A DNA stretch of 64,000 nt from JBIQJD01 sp044507695. Lineage in GTDB: Bacteria; Bacteroidota; Ignavibacteria; Ignavibacteriales; Ignavibacteriaceae. A program made the position numbers and the translations under genes. Where the stretch lies: NCBI GenBank assembly GCA_044507695.1, contig JBIQJD010000011.1, positions 62,001 through 126,000 of the forward strand. Reading direction: 5' to 3'. Below the pieces are notes generated by a model. The model was not told the DNA's origin. It did no database searches and saw only the letters and a list, made by a program, of their open reading frames with translations. The first letter of the stretch is position 1, and every line of letters starts with the position of its first letter. Below, piece by piece: positions 18,256 to 27,517 of this stretch.

Positions 18256-21200
18256 ATGGCTACAATCAATATTCATAAAGTAACTGGTGAAATTAAATTC
18301 TGCAAATTAAAATTAATAACAGTGTTTCTGTTTCTCATATTTATTCTTCCGGCAGATTTATTTGCTCAGCCCTTTCTTAATGTTGTACCGGATTCTCTAA
18401 GAGGAAATAAGGATTGGGAAAGAGAAGGACAGCACGATGCTAATAAAATACGGACAAAATTTTATAATTATGGGATGGTTGGAGATTATCCTCCCGATCC
18501 TTTAAGGGTTGATCTCTCTGTTTTTCATTCAATGGAATGGCCTAAAGGCTCCGGTGAAAATTATAGTGATGGGCACACACCTTATGTGCTTGCAAAGATT
18601 ATGCAGACAAATAATGTTGAAGCTTTTATAATGGAAACAGGGTACAGAGAACGCCAGTCAAACAGTCCTATTCATCCAACAAGAATAATGCGCTATGAAC
18701 CAAGACCGGGATATTTTCAGCCTGATAAAACAATTAACCAGGCTGAATCACCTGCAATGAGTAATGATCCACGTACATGGCCTGATCAATGGATTGATAA
18801 ATTAAATGATCCGGATGATCCGGGATGGAGTGATTCATGGAACGGATATTTTGGTAAAGCGCCCGGCGCGGATCAGGAAAGTTTTATTGTTTATGATGAT
18901 CAATATTATGATGCATGGAATTTTTATCCCGACAACCGTGATGAAACAAGAAGAGGCCTTGCACTTAAAGTTGAGCAAAGAGGATTTCAATGGTCAAATC
19001 CGCAGGCGGGTGATGTAATATTCTGGCATTATGATATTACTAATGAAGGCACTACAACTTATGATGATAATATTATCTTCGGAATTTACTTGGATTCAGG
19101 TGTTGGGGGCTCAGGGGTTGGCAGAGATAATATTCCGGAATCCGATGATGATAATGCAAGTTATGAAAAAACAATCGGGCTTAATGTTGTTTATACATGG
19201 GATAAAAACGGTTATGGCGCAAGAGGGCAAACCGGATATCTTGGTTATTCATATCTTGAAACTCCCGGCAATGGAACTGATGGAGTTGATAATGATCAGG
19301 ATGGAATAACCGATGAGCTGCGCGATGGCGGACCCGGACAATTAATAACAGGCCAGGCTGCAATCAGGGCGTACGTTCAGGCTAATTATAATCTTACAGA
19401 TTTTGAAAACTTCTTTGCACCGCTCGAAGAACTTCCGGCATATCAAGCAGGAGTGTGGTACACAGGTGATGAAGATATGGATTGGATTGCCGAGTTTCAT
19501 GATACCGGTGCTGATGGAATTTTTGCAGATGAAAATAATCCGCCGGATACAGGTGAGCGTGATGGGATTCCTACAAGAGGCGAACCGAATTTTGACAGAA
19601 CAGATGTTGATGAATCAGATCAGATTGGGTTAACCGGATTTAAAATGAATAGAATCCGCGCAGGTGAAGGCGCACCAACTACCGAAGTGGATGGAATAGT
19701 TTTTTATATGAATGAACTTGAATGGCCTAAAAGATTATATGAAAAATTTACTGCTCCTGTTGAAAGTGACAGGTTTGATCAGCCGCTGGTTTTAAATTAC
19801 AATATAGGATTTCTTTTTGCTTCGGGTACATTCAAATTAGAGTATGCAAAAACAGAAAGATTCAGCCTTGCGCAGGGATTTGGCAGAAATCTGAGAGAAT
19901 TGCAAAACACTCTAATAATTGTCAGCCAGATTTACAAAGCTAATTACCAGTTTGCAGTTCCGCCGCCGCTTCCAACAGTAAACGCTTTTGCTGGTGATGG
20001 ATTTGTAACATTAACATGGGATGATGCTGCTGAACGTGCATTCGATCCTATAACTCTTACAAATGATTTTGAAGGATACAGAATTTACCGAAGTACTGAT
20101 CCGGCATTTCTGGATCCGCAGGTTATTCTAACCGGAACAGGAACCGGACCAATTGGCCACGGTAAACCAATCGCACAGTTTGATCTTATAAATGATATTT
20201 ATGGGTTCTCAACTACAACTGTTGAAGGTGTTGCTTACTTTTTAGGTGATGAAACCGGAATTACACATCATTATATTGATACAACAGTAACGAACGGACA
20301 AACATATTTTTATGCTGTAACTGCGTATGACCGCGGGCAGGATAGTACATTGGTTTATCCATCAGAGAATGCAATTTCTGTTAGCCAGACATTAAGAGGC
20401 GGAACCATCCTTGCTAAAAATGTTGTTGAAGTTCGTCCTAATCCGCCGGTGGTTGGTTACAAACCCGCGGAAGTTTTTGGATTGCAGCATTCAATGGGAA
20501 ATGGCTCCGGAAATATTGAATTAAGAGTTTTAAATCCGGCTCTCGTTCCGAATAATCATCAATTTGAAATTAGTTTTATAAACGATCCCGATAGTATTAA
20601 AGCTGAGCATTATCTTCTGATAGATGTTACAGATGGAGATACTTTATTCAGAACCGGAACTGATTTTGCAGGATTAGGAGTAGGTCCTGCCGGTAAAGGA
20701 ATCCTTCCAATAATATCAACTCCTTCCACAGTTGTAATTGATTCAACAAGCGGTTTTACAGTTTCAAGTACAACAAATGCACGCTTAAGTTTTCAATACA
20801 ATGATGCAGGACTTTCAAATAATTTACGCCGTGCCGGTTATCCTTCTGATATAAAAATTATTTTCAGTGATACATTTATTGATACAACACTTGGTTCACT
20901 TTTAAGCCCCGGCAGACCGGTTAAATTTACTGCGGCAGCAGTTAACGGAGATCAGCTTCAAAAACTCAGATTCAGATTTATTGAAAACAACAATAACGGT
21001 GTGCTTGATGAAGTGAATGAAGTAATTCAGATAGTTACTTATGCTGATGATAATCCGAATGTTCCCGTGATAACATGGCGTGTTCAGCTTGATACAACAG
21101 AGCAGTATATCCGCGGACCCCTTCAAATACCCACTGCTGGTGATGAATACATATTAAAGCTTAATGTGCCGTTTGGTAATGGTGATGTTTTTACCTTTAA

Positions 21201-21561
21201 TACTTCAGAACAAAAAGTAGATGAAGAAATACTGCAGCAGCAGCAGGATCAAAAGCCATACGTTGTGCCAAATCCCTATGTTGCAGCAGCAAGTTTTGAA
21301 CCGCAAAGATTTGCTGTTTCCGGAAGAGGTGAACGAAGAATTGAATTCAGAGGTCTGCCGCAATCTTGTACGATAAGAATTTTTACAGTAAGCGGAGAAC
21401 TTGTAAGGACATTGCAGCATAACGGAGATGTTACACAGGGATATGTTGCCTGGGATCTGCGTACAAAGGATAATCTTGAAGTAGCTCCCGGTCTTTACAT
21501 CTTCCATGTTGAATCTGAAATGACTGATCCTTACATCGGCAAATTTGCCATAATCAAATAA
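18256..21561 (+). CDS. Large secreted surface protein with FnIII region and T9SS-like C-terminus
   Basis: This 1,101-residue protein has an N-terminal hydrophobic signal segment (about 19-38, ending LFA-Q), no assigned enzymatic motif and an acidic middle rich in Asp/Asn (for example DDPGWSDSWNGYFG; GTDGVDNDQDGITDELRDGG, a thrombospondin-3-like calcium-binding pattern near 340). A fibronectin III-like domain lies near 575-690 (PPLPTVNAFAGDGFVTLTWDDA; TYFYAVTAYDRG). The C-terminus carries VPNPYVAAASFEPQ and IRIFTVSGELVRTLQH, a FlgD/T9SS type A-like sorting domain. It lies between the TonB receptor and a PorV-like gene and is preceded by an AAGGAAG site. It may be the surface subunit that serves the receptor, but no fold resembling SusD is visible; function unknown. 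Confidence 0.75.
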   Translation: MATINIHKVTGEIKFCKLKLITVFLFLIFILPADLFAQPFLNVVPDSLRGNKDWEREGQHDANKIRTKFYNYGMVGDYPPDPLRVDLSVFHSMEWPKGSGENYSDGHTPYVLAKIMQTNNVEAFIMETGYRERQSNSPIHPTRIMRYEPRPGYFQPDKTINQAESPAMSNDPRTWPDQWIDKLNDPDDPGWSDSWNGYFGKAPGADQESFIVYDDQYYDAWNFYPDNRDETRRGLALKVEQRGFQWSNPQAGDVIFWHYDITNEGTTTYDDNIIFGIYLDSGVGGSGVGRDNIPESDDDNASYEKTIGLNVVYTWDKNGYGARGQTGYLGYSYLETPGNGTDGVDNDQDGITDELRDGGPGQLITGQAAIRAYVQANYNLTDFENFFAPLEELPAYQAGVWYTGDEDMDWIAEFHDTGADGIFADENNPPDTGERDGIPTRGEPNFDRTDVDESDQIGLTGFKMNRIRAGEGAPTTEVDGIVFYMNELEWPKRLYEKFTAPVESDRFDQPLVLNYNIGFLFASGTFKLEYAKTERFSLAQGFGRNLRELQNTLIIVSQIYKANYQFAVPPPLPTVNAFAGDGFVTLTWDDAAERAFDPITLTNDFEGYRIYRSTDPAFLDPQVILTGTGTGPIGHGKPIAQFDLINDIYGFSTTTVEGVAYFLGDETGITHHYIDTTVTNGQTYFYAVTAYDRGQDSTLVYPSENAISVSQTLRGGTILAKNVVEVRPNPPVVGYKPAEVFGLQHSMGNGSGNIELRVLNPALVPNNHQFEISFINDPDSIKAEHYLLIDVTDGDTLFRTGTDFAGLGVGPAGKGILPIISTPSTVVIDSTSGFTVSSTTNARLSFQYNDAGLSNNLRRAGYPSDIKIIFSDTFIDTTLGSLLSPGRPVKFTAAAVNGDQLQKLRFRFIENNNNGVLDEVNEVIQIVTYADDNPNVPVITWRVQLDTTEQYIRGPLQIPTAGDEYILKLNVPFGNGDVFTFNTSEQKVDEEILQQQQDQKPYVVPNPYVAAASFEPQRFAVSGRGERRIEFRGLPQSCTIRIFTVSGELVRTLQHNGDVTQGYVAWDLRTKDNLEVAPGLYIFHVESEMTDPYIGKFAIIK

Positions 21562-21576
21562 CAGAGCGGTGATGAT

Positions 21577-22605
21577 ATGATAAATCGTTATATAAAACCC
21601 GGAATAAAATTTTTAACAATATCAATACTGCTTATTTCTTTTGAAGCCGGTGCACAAAGCAAAACCGGGACTACAATAGGGCAGTTTTTAAAAATCAGCC
21701 CAAGCGCCCGTGCTTCTGCACTTGGAAATGCAAGTACATCATTAATGGGAGAAGCTTCGGCTTCATTTTATAATCCGGCAAGTTTAAGCAGATTGCAAAA
21801 TGTTCAGGTCCAGTTTACGCACAATCAATGGCTTGCAGATATTGATTATAACTATGCAATTGCCGCAATGCCAATTCCGGGATTGGGTACATTTTCGCTT
21901 CAGCTTACAAGTCTTAATTCAGGTGAGATTGATGTACGAACTGTTGAGCAGCCGCTTGGTACGGGTGAAAGATATTCTGTAACAAACTTTGCATTGGGTA
22001 TTGGCTATTCTTTAATGCTCACTGATAAAGTGTCTGTTGGATTGATTATAAATTATCTTCAGGAAACAATCTGGAACAGCAGTTTATCAACATTTTCAAT
22101 GAGTGCAGGAGTTCAATATTCGGTTCAGGAAAATGGATTAACACTTGGTGCAAGTATTTCTAATTTTGGTGCGCGTGCCGGTTATGAGGGAAGAGATCTT
22201 TTTATAGACTACGATTTCAATCCCGATATTTACGGTGATAACGATCAGCTTCCCGCTGAATTAAGAACAGATAAATTCGGGCTTCCAACTCTTTTCCGTG
22301 TTGGAGTTTCTTACCCTTTTATAATTAATGAATGGACAAAAGTAATTCTAGCTGTAGATGCTATGCATCCGAATGATAATAATGAAAGCATTAATGCCGG
22401 AATGGAAATACAACTGCTGAATAATTTTGCTTTACGCGGCGGATACCGTGATTTATTTCTTGAAGATTCTGAAGGAGGTTTAATGCTTGGTGCAGGAATT
22501 AATGTAAATATCCTTAACAGTTACAAAATAATTTTTGATTATGCATGGGCAGATTACGGAAGGCTTGAACAAGCTCACCGGTTTACTGTTGGTCTTGGTT
22601 TTTAA
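21577..22605 (+). CDS. PorV/PorQ-family outer-membrane protein
   Basis: This 342-residue outer-membrane beta-barrel has a signal peptide (ending AGA-Q near residue 27). It carries the signature of the PorV/PorQ (UPF0164-like) family just after it: FLKISPSARASALGNAS, then GEASASFYNPASLSRL. Repeated amphipathic strands follow, ending in the aromatic VGLGF. PorV is the shuttle protein that takes T9SS cargo from the translocon to the attachment complex. A dedicated copy inside a glycan locus, directly behind a T9SS-type surface protein, suggests it helps deliver or anchor that protein or the GH144-like enzyme. Only 15 nt separate it from the upstream gene. Confidence 0.82.
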   Translation: MINRYIKPGIKFLTISILLISFEAGAQSKTGTTIGQFLKISPSARASALGNASTSLMGEASASFYNPASLSRLQNVQVQFTHNQWLADIDYNYAIAAMPIPGLGTFSLQLTSLNSGEIDVRTVEQPLGTGERYSVTNFALGIGYSLMLTDKVSVGLIINYLQETIWNSSLSTFSMSAGVQYSVQENGLTLGASISNFGARAGYEGRDLFIDYDFNPDIYGDNDQLPAELRTDKFGLPTLFRVGVSYPFIINEWTKVILAVDAMHPNDNNESINAGMEIQLLNNFALRGGYRDLFLEDSEGGLMLGAGINVNILNSYKIIFDYAWADYGRLEQAHRFTVGLGF

Positions 22606-22623
22606 TTTTTGAAGAAAATTATT

Positions 22624-23997
22624 ATGAAAATAAAATTACTGATTGCTCTTTCGTTGTTTATAATTTTGTCCGCATGTTCACAGGATGATGCTGAAAAAAT
22701 AACATATCAAAACGAATTTAAACTTTCTCCCGAAGACGAAGAATTTTTAGATACGCTTCAATATAAATCTTTCCTTTACTTCATTAATGAAATTAATCCT
22801 GAAAACGGATTAGTAAAAGACCGTTCAACAGAAAGTTCACCCGCAAGTATAGCAGCAACAGGTTTTGGTGTTTCAGTGTGGATTATTGGCGTTGAACACG
22901 GCTGGATGAAAAGAGAAGATGCTGCTAAACTCACTCTTGCCATGTTAAGATTTTTAATTAATTCTGAACAAAGTGCTGAGCCGGTTTCAACAGGATATAA
23001 AGGATTTTATTATCATTTTATTGATATGAAAACCGGAGAACGTGTATGGAATTGTGAACTATCAAGCATTGATACTGCATGGCTGCTTGCCGGAATTATT
23101 TTTGCAAGACAATATTTTAATCTTGATAATGAAGCAGAATTTGAAATAAGAAATCTGGCAGTAAAAATTCTCTCACGTGTTGATTGGAATTTTATGGCGC
23201 TGTCTGATTCAAGTCTTCATCCAAACACTGTTTCAATGGCATGGAAGCCCGAACGCGGATTGAATAATTTTGGCTGGGCTCATTATAATGAAGGGATGTT
23301 TCTTTTTGTACTTGCCGCAAGTATGGGCTATGATAAAATTGATGAAGCGTATAAATATATGCTCAGTACGTATGAATGGCACGAACCGTACGAAGGACTT
23401 GCGCATGTTATTTTTCCTCCGTTATTCGGTCATCAATATTCTCACATGTTTGTTGACTTCCGTGGAATAAAAGACAGTTACATGAAGAATAAAGGAATTG
23501 ATTATTTTGAAAACTCAAGGCGTGCGGTTTTAACACAGCAGAAATATGCAATTGAAAATCCCATGAACTGGAAAGGTTATGATTCACTTACATGGGGATT
23601 AACCGCCTGCGATGGGCCTGGTCCAAAATACAATAATGATGATCGCAAATTTCGTGATTACAGTGCACGCGGCGCAAGCGGACCAAATAAAATTGAATTT
23701 GATGATGGAACCATTGCACCAACTGCTGCAGGCGGTTCTATTGTATTCGCTCCGGAAATTGTAATTCCAACATTAAAAGAAATGAAAAAACGTTACGGCA
23801 GCAAAGGCTTGTGGGATAAATACGGATTTGTTGATGCATTCAATCTTACTGTTGATTGGTTTGATTCAGATTATCTTGGCATCGATCAGGGACCGATTGT
23901 AATAATGATTGAAAATTTACGCACAGAACTTGTGTGGAATTATGTGATGAAAGATCCGCTAATAATAAACGGATTGAAACGTCTTGGCTTTAATTAA
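22624..23997 (+). CDS. GH144-like endo-glucanase lipoprotein
   Basis: This ~457-residue protein starts at the ATG at 22624 with a compact lipoprotein signal (MKIKLLIALSLFIILSAC, Cys near residue 18); a TTG five codons earlier (22609) is possible but less convincing. The mature part is a single PF10091/GH144-like catalytic domain: AATGFGVSVWIIGVEHGW, YHFIDMKTG, NFGWAHYNEGMFLFVL, HQYSHMFVDFRGI, LTWGLTACDGPGP, DDGTIAPTAAGGS and IDQGPIVIMIENLR. These motifs parallel those of the T9SS enzyme at 6914-9319, but there are no accessory domains. It is probably anchored in the outer or inner membrane facing the periplasm, and may cut imported oligosaccharides. It follows the PorV-like gene by only a few bases. 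Confidence 0.85.
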   Translation: MKIKLLIALSLFIILSACSQDDAEKITYQNEFKLSPEDEEFLDTLQYKSFLYFINEINPENGLVKDRSTESSPASIAATGFGVSVWIIGVEHGWMKREDAAKLTLAMLRFLINSEQSAEPVSTGYKGFYYHFIDMKTGERVWNCELSSIDTAWLLAGIIFARQYFNLDNEAEFEIRNLAVKILSRVDWNFMALSDSSLHPNTVSMAWKPERGLNNFGWAHYNEGMFLFVLAASMGYDKIDEAYKYMLSTYEWHEPYEGLAHVIFPPLFGHQYSHMFVDFRGIKDSYMKNKGIDYFENSRRAVLTQQKYAIENPMNWKGYDSLTWGLTACDGPGPKYNNDDRKFRDYSARGASGPNKIEFDDGTIAPTAAGGSIVFAPEIVIPTLKEMKKRYGSKGLWDKYGFVDAFNLTVDWFDSDYLGIDQGPIVIMIENLRTELVWNYVMKDPLIINGLKRLGFN

Positions 23998-24042
23998 TTT
24001 TTAATTTCTTTTCCATATAATTTTTGTACAGAAATTTCCAAA

Positions 24043-25302
24043 ATGAATTTAAATCCTTCCGGAAACATAAAAGCCTTCCATGTACTTGCAAAACCAATCG
24101 GGCCAATATGTAATCTTGACTGCACTTATTGTTTCTATCTTGAAAAAGAAAAACTCTTTCCTGAAAAATTAACTTCATCTTCTGTAACAGAAAATTTTAA
24201 AATGAAATATGATGTTCTGGAATCATTCATCAGGCAAAAAATTGAAAGCCAGGATTTGGATACAATAAGCTTTGCATGGCAGGGCGGTGAGCCAACACTT
24301 CTTGGTGTTGAATATTTTAAAAAAATTGTTCAGCTGCAGAAAAAATATTCTGCCGGTAAAAAAATAGAAAACGGTTTTCAAACCAACGGTATTCTGTTGA
24401 ATGATGAATGGTGTGAATTTCTCGCTGAGAATAATTTTCTGGTTGGAATTTCTATTGATGGGCCGCGTGAATTGCATGATAAATACAGAATAGATAAAGG
24501 CGGAAAAGCTTCATTTGAAAAGGTTATGAGGGGAATAAACTTTCTTAAAGAACATAATGTTGAGTTTAACACTTTAACAGTTGTGCATAAGGAAAATTCA
24601 TACTATCCGATTGAGGTTTACAACTTTTTAAAAGAAGCTGGAAGCAGATATATGCAGTTCATTCCGGTTGTTGAAAGAGAAGCTGCAGAAAGTGAAGCAC
24701 TGCTTAAACTTGTTCCGCCTGAGTATTCTGCAGAATCCACTGTTACAAAATGGTCTGTTGAATCTCATCAATATGGAAATTTCTTAATAAAAATTTTTGA
24801 TGAATGGATTAAAAAAGATATTGGTAAATACTTTATCCAGATTTTTGATGTTGCACTTGAAAGCTGGCTTGGATTAAAACAAAGTTTATGCGTATTTAAT
24901 AAAACTTGCGGCAAAGCTCTTGCAATTGAACATAATGGTGATGTTTATTCATGCGATCACTTCGTTTATCCTCAAAACAAACTCGGCAATATTATTGATC
25001 AGCCGCTTGAAAGCCTCGTTTATTCTGAACAGCAGATTAAATTTGGTAATGATAAACAGGATACACTTCCGCAGTACTGCCTTAATTGTGAAGTGAGATT
25101 TGCCTGCAATGGCGAATGTCCGAAGCATCGTTTTATAAGCACACCTGATGGCGAAACGGGATTAAATTATCTCTGCGCCGGATATAAAATATTCTTCAAT
25201 CATATTGATCCTTATATGAGATTTATGGCTAATGAAATTTTACACAAACGCCCTGCATCAAACATTATGAAGATAGTTAATAATAATGCAGCAGCTGTAT
25301 GA
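24043..25302 (+). CDS. Anaerobic sulfatase-maturating enzyme (radical SAM/SPASM)
   Basis: This 419-residue enzyme has the radical SAM cluster motif CNLDCTYC with cysteines 23, 27 and 30, followed by FAWQGGEPTLLG near residue 81 and GISIDGPRELHDKYR. The C-terminal SPASM region holds further cysteines (CVFNKTCGKALAIEHNGDV, CDHFV, YCLNCEVRFACNGECPKH, LCAGY) for two auxiliary clusters. Such enzymes convert the active-site Cys or Ser of a sulfatase into formylglycine before export and work without oxygen. Its target is almost certainly the Cys-type sulfatase at 27518-29032. It is followed by the GH3 gene with a short overlap (ATGATG). Confidence 0.94.
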   Translation: MNLNPSGNIKAFHVLAKPIGPICNLDCTYCFYLEKEKLFPEKLTSSSVTENFKMKYDVLESFIRQKIESQDLDTISFAWQGGEPTLLGVEYFKKIVQLQKKYSAGKKIENGFQTNGILLNDEWCEFLAENNFLVGISIDGPRELHDKYRIDKGGKASFEKVMRGINFLKEHNVEFNTLTVVHKENSYYPIEVYNFLKEAGSRYMQFIPVVEREAAESEALLKLVPPEYSAESTVTKWSVESHQYGNFLIKIFDEWIKKDIGKYFIQIFDVALESWLGLKQSLCVFNKTCGKALAIEHNGDVYSCDHFVYPQNKLGNIIDQPLESLVYSEQQIKFGNDKQDTLPQYCLNCEVRFACNGECPKHRFISTPDGETGLNYLCAGYKIFFNHIDPYMRFMANEILHKRPASNIMKIVNNNAAAV

Positions 25303-27497
25303 TGAAAAAATTTATCCTGTTATTAATTCTTATTTCAATCTCAAGCATCTTTGCTCAGCCGGATGAGTATGAAGAAAAAATTTCTGAACTGCTTGATAAG
25401 ATGACGCTTGATGAAAAAATCGGGCAGCTTGTACAATTAGTTGGAGTGGAAAGATTTTCTGAACAAAGAATAAAAGAAGGAAAAGTAGGATCAATATTAA
25501 TTGGAACAAGAGGAGCAGATGAAGTAAACAGAATTCAAAGAATTGCAGTTGAAGAATCACGGCTTGGCATACCTCTCATCTTTGCAAATGATGTTATTCA
25601 TGGATACCGTACAATATTTCCTGTTCCGCTTGCCGAAGCTTCAAGCTGGAATCCCGAACTCATACAACTTGCATCTGAGATAGCAGCATTTGAAGCTGCC
25701 TCAGAAGGCACGCATTGGACTTACGCACCGATGGTTGATATATGCCGCGATCCCAGATGGGGAAGAATAGTTGAGGGTTCCGGAGAAGATCCTTTTCTCG
25801 GAAGTATAATTGCTGCTGCACGGGTGAAAGGATTCCAGGGGAGCTATCTTAAAAATAAAAATACAGTTGCTGCCTGCGCTAAACATTATGTTGCTTACGG
25901 CAGCGCTGAAGGCGGCAGAGATTATAATTCAGTTGATTTATCTGAAAGAACTCTCCGTGAAATTTATCTTCCTCCCTTTTATTCCGCTGTAAAATCCGGT
26001 ACCGCTTCAATTATGAGTTCGTTTAATGATTTAAACGGAATTCCTGCTTCCGCAAATTATTTTACTCTTACGGAAATTTTAAGAGAAGAATGGAAATGGA
26101 ACGGCGTTGTTATTAGCGATTATAATTCAATTGGTGAGCTTGTTAATCACAGGTTTGCTGCGGATAAAAAAGAAGCTGCTTTAAAAGGATTAACAGCCGG
26201 CGTTGATATTGATATGGCTGGAGATACAATTGACGGTGATGTTTATTCTCCTCATCTTAAAAACCTTGTTGAAGAGGGTTTGATTGATGAACAAACGATA
26301 AATAACTCAGCTAAAAATGTTTTACGGTTAAAATACAAATTGGGATTGTTTGATAATCCGTATGTTGATAAAGAATTTTTTGCTCAGAATCAGTTAAGCA
26401 AAAATTATAAAGACAGCATTGCTCTAAAACTTGCTGAAGAATCAATCGTTCTTTTAAAAAATGAAAAGAATATCTTACCGCTTGATAAGGGAATAAAATC
26501 TATTGCTTTAATCGGTCCGTTCGTTACTGATTCTGTTAATATCATGGGGTCCTGGTCTGCTGCCGGCAGACCTGCTGAAGTGATTACAATTCTTGATGGA
26601 ATAAAAAATTTTGTTACTGATCGAATAAAAATTAATTACAGCTTTGGCTGCAATTTTGATGATGATGATACATCTGGATTTTCAGAGGCAGAATCTGCAG
26701 CACTGCAATCAGATGTTGTAATAATTTTTGTTGGAGAGCCGCGCAGTATGAGCGGTGAAGCTGCAAGCAGAACTTCACTTGATTTACCGGGAGTTCAATT
26801 GGACTTAATCAAGCGCATACATCAGACCGGTAAACCCCTGGTGGTTGTATTAATGAACGGCAGACCATTAACAATAAACTGGATTTATGAAAATGTTTCT
26901 TCAGTTATTGAAGCATGGTATTTAGGCTCTCAAACCGGAAAGGCAATTGCTAATACCTTGTTCGGTAAAAATAATCCTTCAGGAAAACTAACAATTACAT
27001 TTCCACGTTCAGCAGGACAAATTCCCATTTACTATTATCAGAAAAGTACCGGGCGTCCGGCAACAGATGCAAAGTACACATCAAAGTATCTTGATTCTCC
27101 CAACACTCCGTTATTTCCTTTTGGTTATGGGAAAAGTTATACAACATTTTCTTACGGAAATATTAAAATCAGCAAAGCATTAATTTCCATAAATGATTCC
27201 GTTGAAGTTTCAATTGATATAACAAACACAGGCAAATTTGCAGGGGATGAAGTTGTGCAGCTTTATATTCAGGATGAAACTGCAAGTATAACACTGCCTG
27301 TAAAATTATTGAAGGGTTTTAAAAAGATAAAATTAAATCCTGGTGAGAAGAAAGAAATCAGTTTTAAAATTACTCCTGATATGCTTTCATTCCTTGATAT
27401 AGAAATGAAAAAAGTTGTTGAGCCTGGAAAATTTAAAGTAATGATTGGCGGTAATTCCGAAGATGTGATTTCAATTTCATTCGAAGTTACGGAATAA
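25299..27497 (+). CDS. GH3 beta-glucosidase, BglX-like
   Basis: This 732-residue protein has a signal peptide (ending IFA-Q near residue 21), so it acts in the periplasm or outside. The GH3 (alpha/beta)8 domain carries LLDKMTLDEKIGQL, TYAPMVDICRDPRWGRIVEG, AKHYVAYG and GVVISDYNS with the expected nucleophile D274. A second alpha/beta sandwich domain follows (ESIVLLKNEKNILPL, VVVLMNGRPLTI), and then a C-terminal fibronectin-like domain (FPFGYGKSYTTFSY, VSIDITNTGKFAGDEVVQLYI). Family members remove single glucose units from beta-gluco-oligosaccharides; a sophorose-active GH3 is known beside a GH144 gene in Bacteroides (recalled knowledge). Its first ATG overlaps the stop of the sulfatase-maturase gene. 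Confidence 0.94.
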   Translation: MMKKFILLLILISISSIFAQPDEYEEKISELLDKMTLDEKIGQLVQLVGVERFSEQRIKEGKVGSILIGTRGADEVNRIQRIAVEESRLGIPLIFANDVIHGYRTIFPVPLAEASSWNPELIQLASEIAAFEAASEGTHWTYAPMVDICRDPRWGRIVEGSGEDPFLGSIIAAARVKGFQGSYLKNKNTVAACAKHYVAYGSAEGGRDYNSVDLSERTLREIYLPPFYSAVKSGTASIMSSFNDLNGIPASANYFTLTEILREEWKWNGVVISDYNSIGELVNHRFAADKKEAALKGLTAGVDIDMAGDTIDGDVYSPHLKNLVEEGLIDEQTINNSAKNVLRLKYKLGLFDNPYVDKEFFAQNQLSKNYKDSIALKLAEESIVLLKNEKNILPLDKGIKSIALIGPFVTDSVNIMGSWSAAGRPAEVITILDGIKNFVTDRIKINYSFGCNFDDDDTSGFSEAESAALQSDVVIIFVGEPRSMSGEAASRTSLDLPGVQLDLIKRIHQTGKPLVVVLMNGRPLTINWIYENVSSVIEAWYLGSQTGKAIANTLFGKNNPSGKLTITFPRSAGQIPIYYYQKSTGRPATDAKYTSKYLDSPNTPLFPFGYGKSYTTFSYGNIKISKALISINDSVEVSIDITNTGKFAGDEVVQLYIQDETASITLPVKLLKGFKKIKLNPGEKKEISFKITPDMLSFLDIEMKKVVEPGKFKVMIGGNSEDVISISFEVTE

Positions 27498-27517
27498 GCC
27501 GGAAAGGAAGTTGTAAT

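Noticed and set aside
19976..19991. A further LacI-type operator (CAGTAAACGCTTTTGC)
   Set aside because: It lies deep inside the surface-protein gene, matches only one half and the centre, and is far from any promoter; chance similarity is likely.
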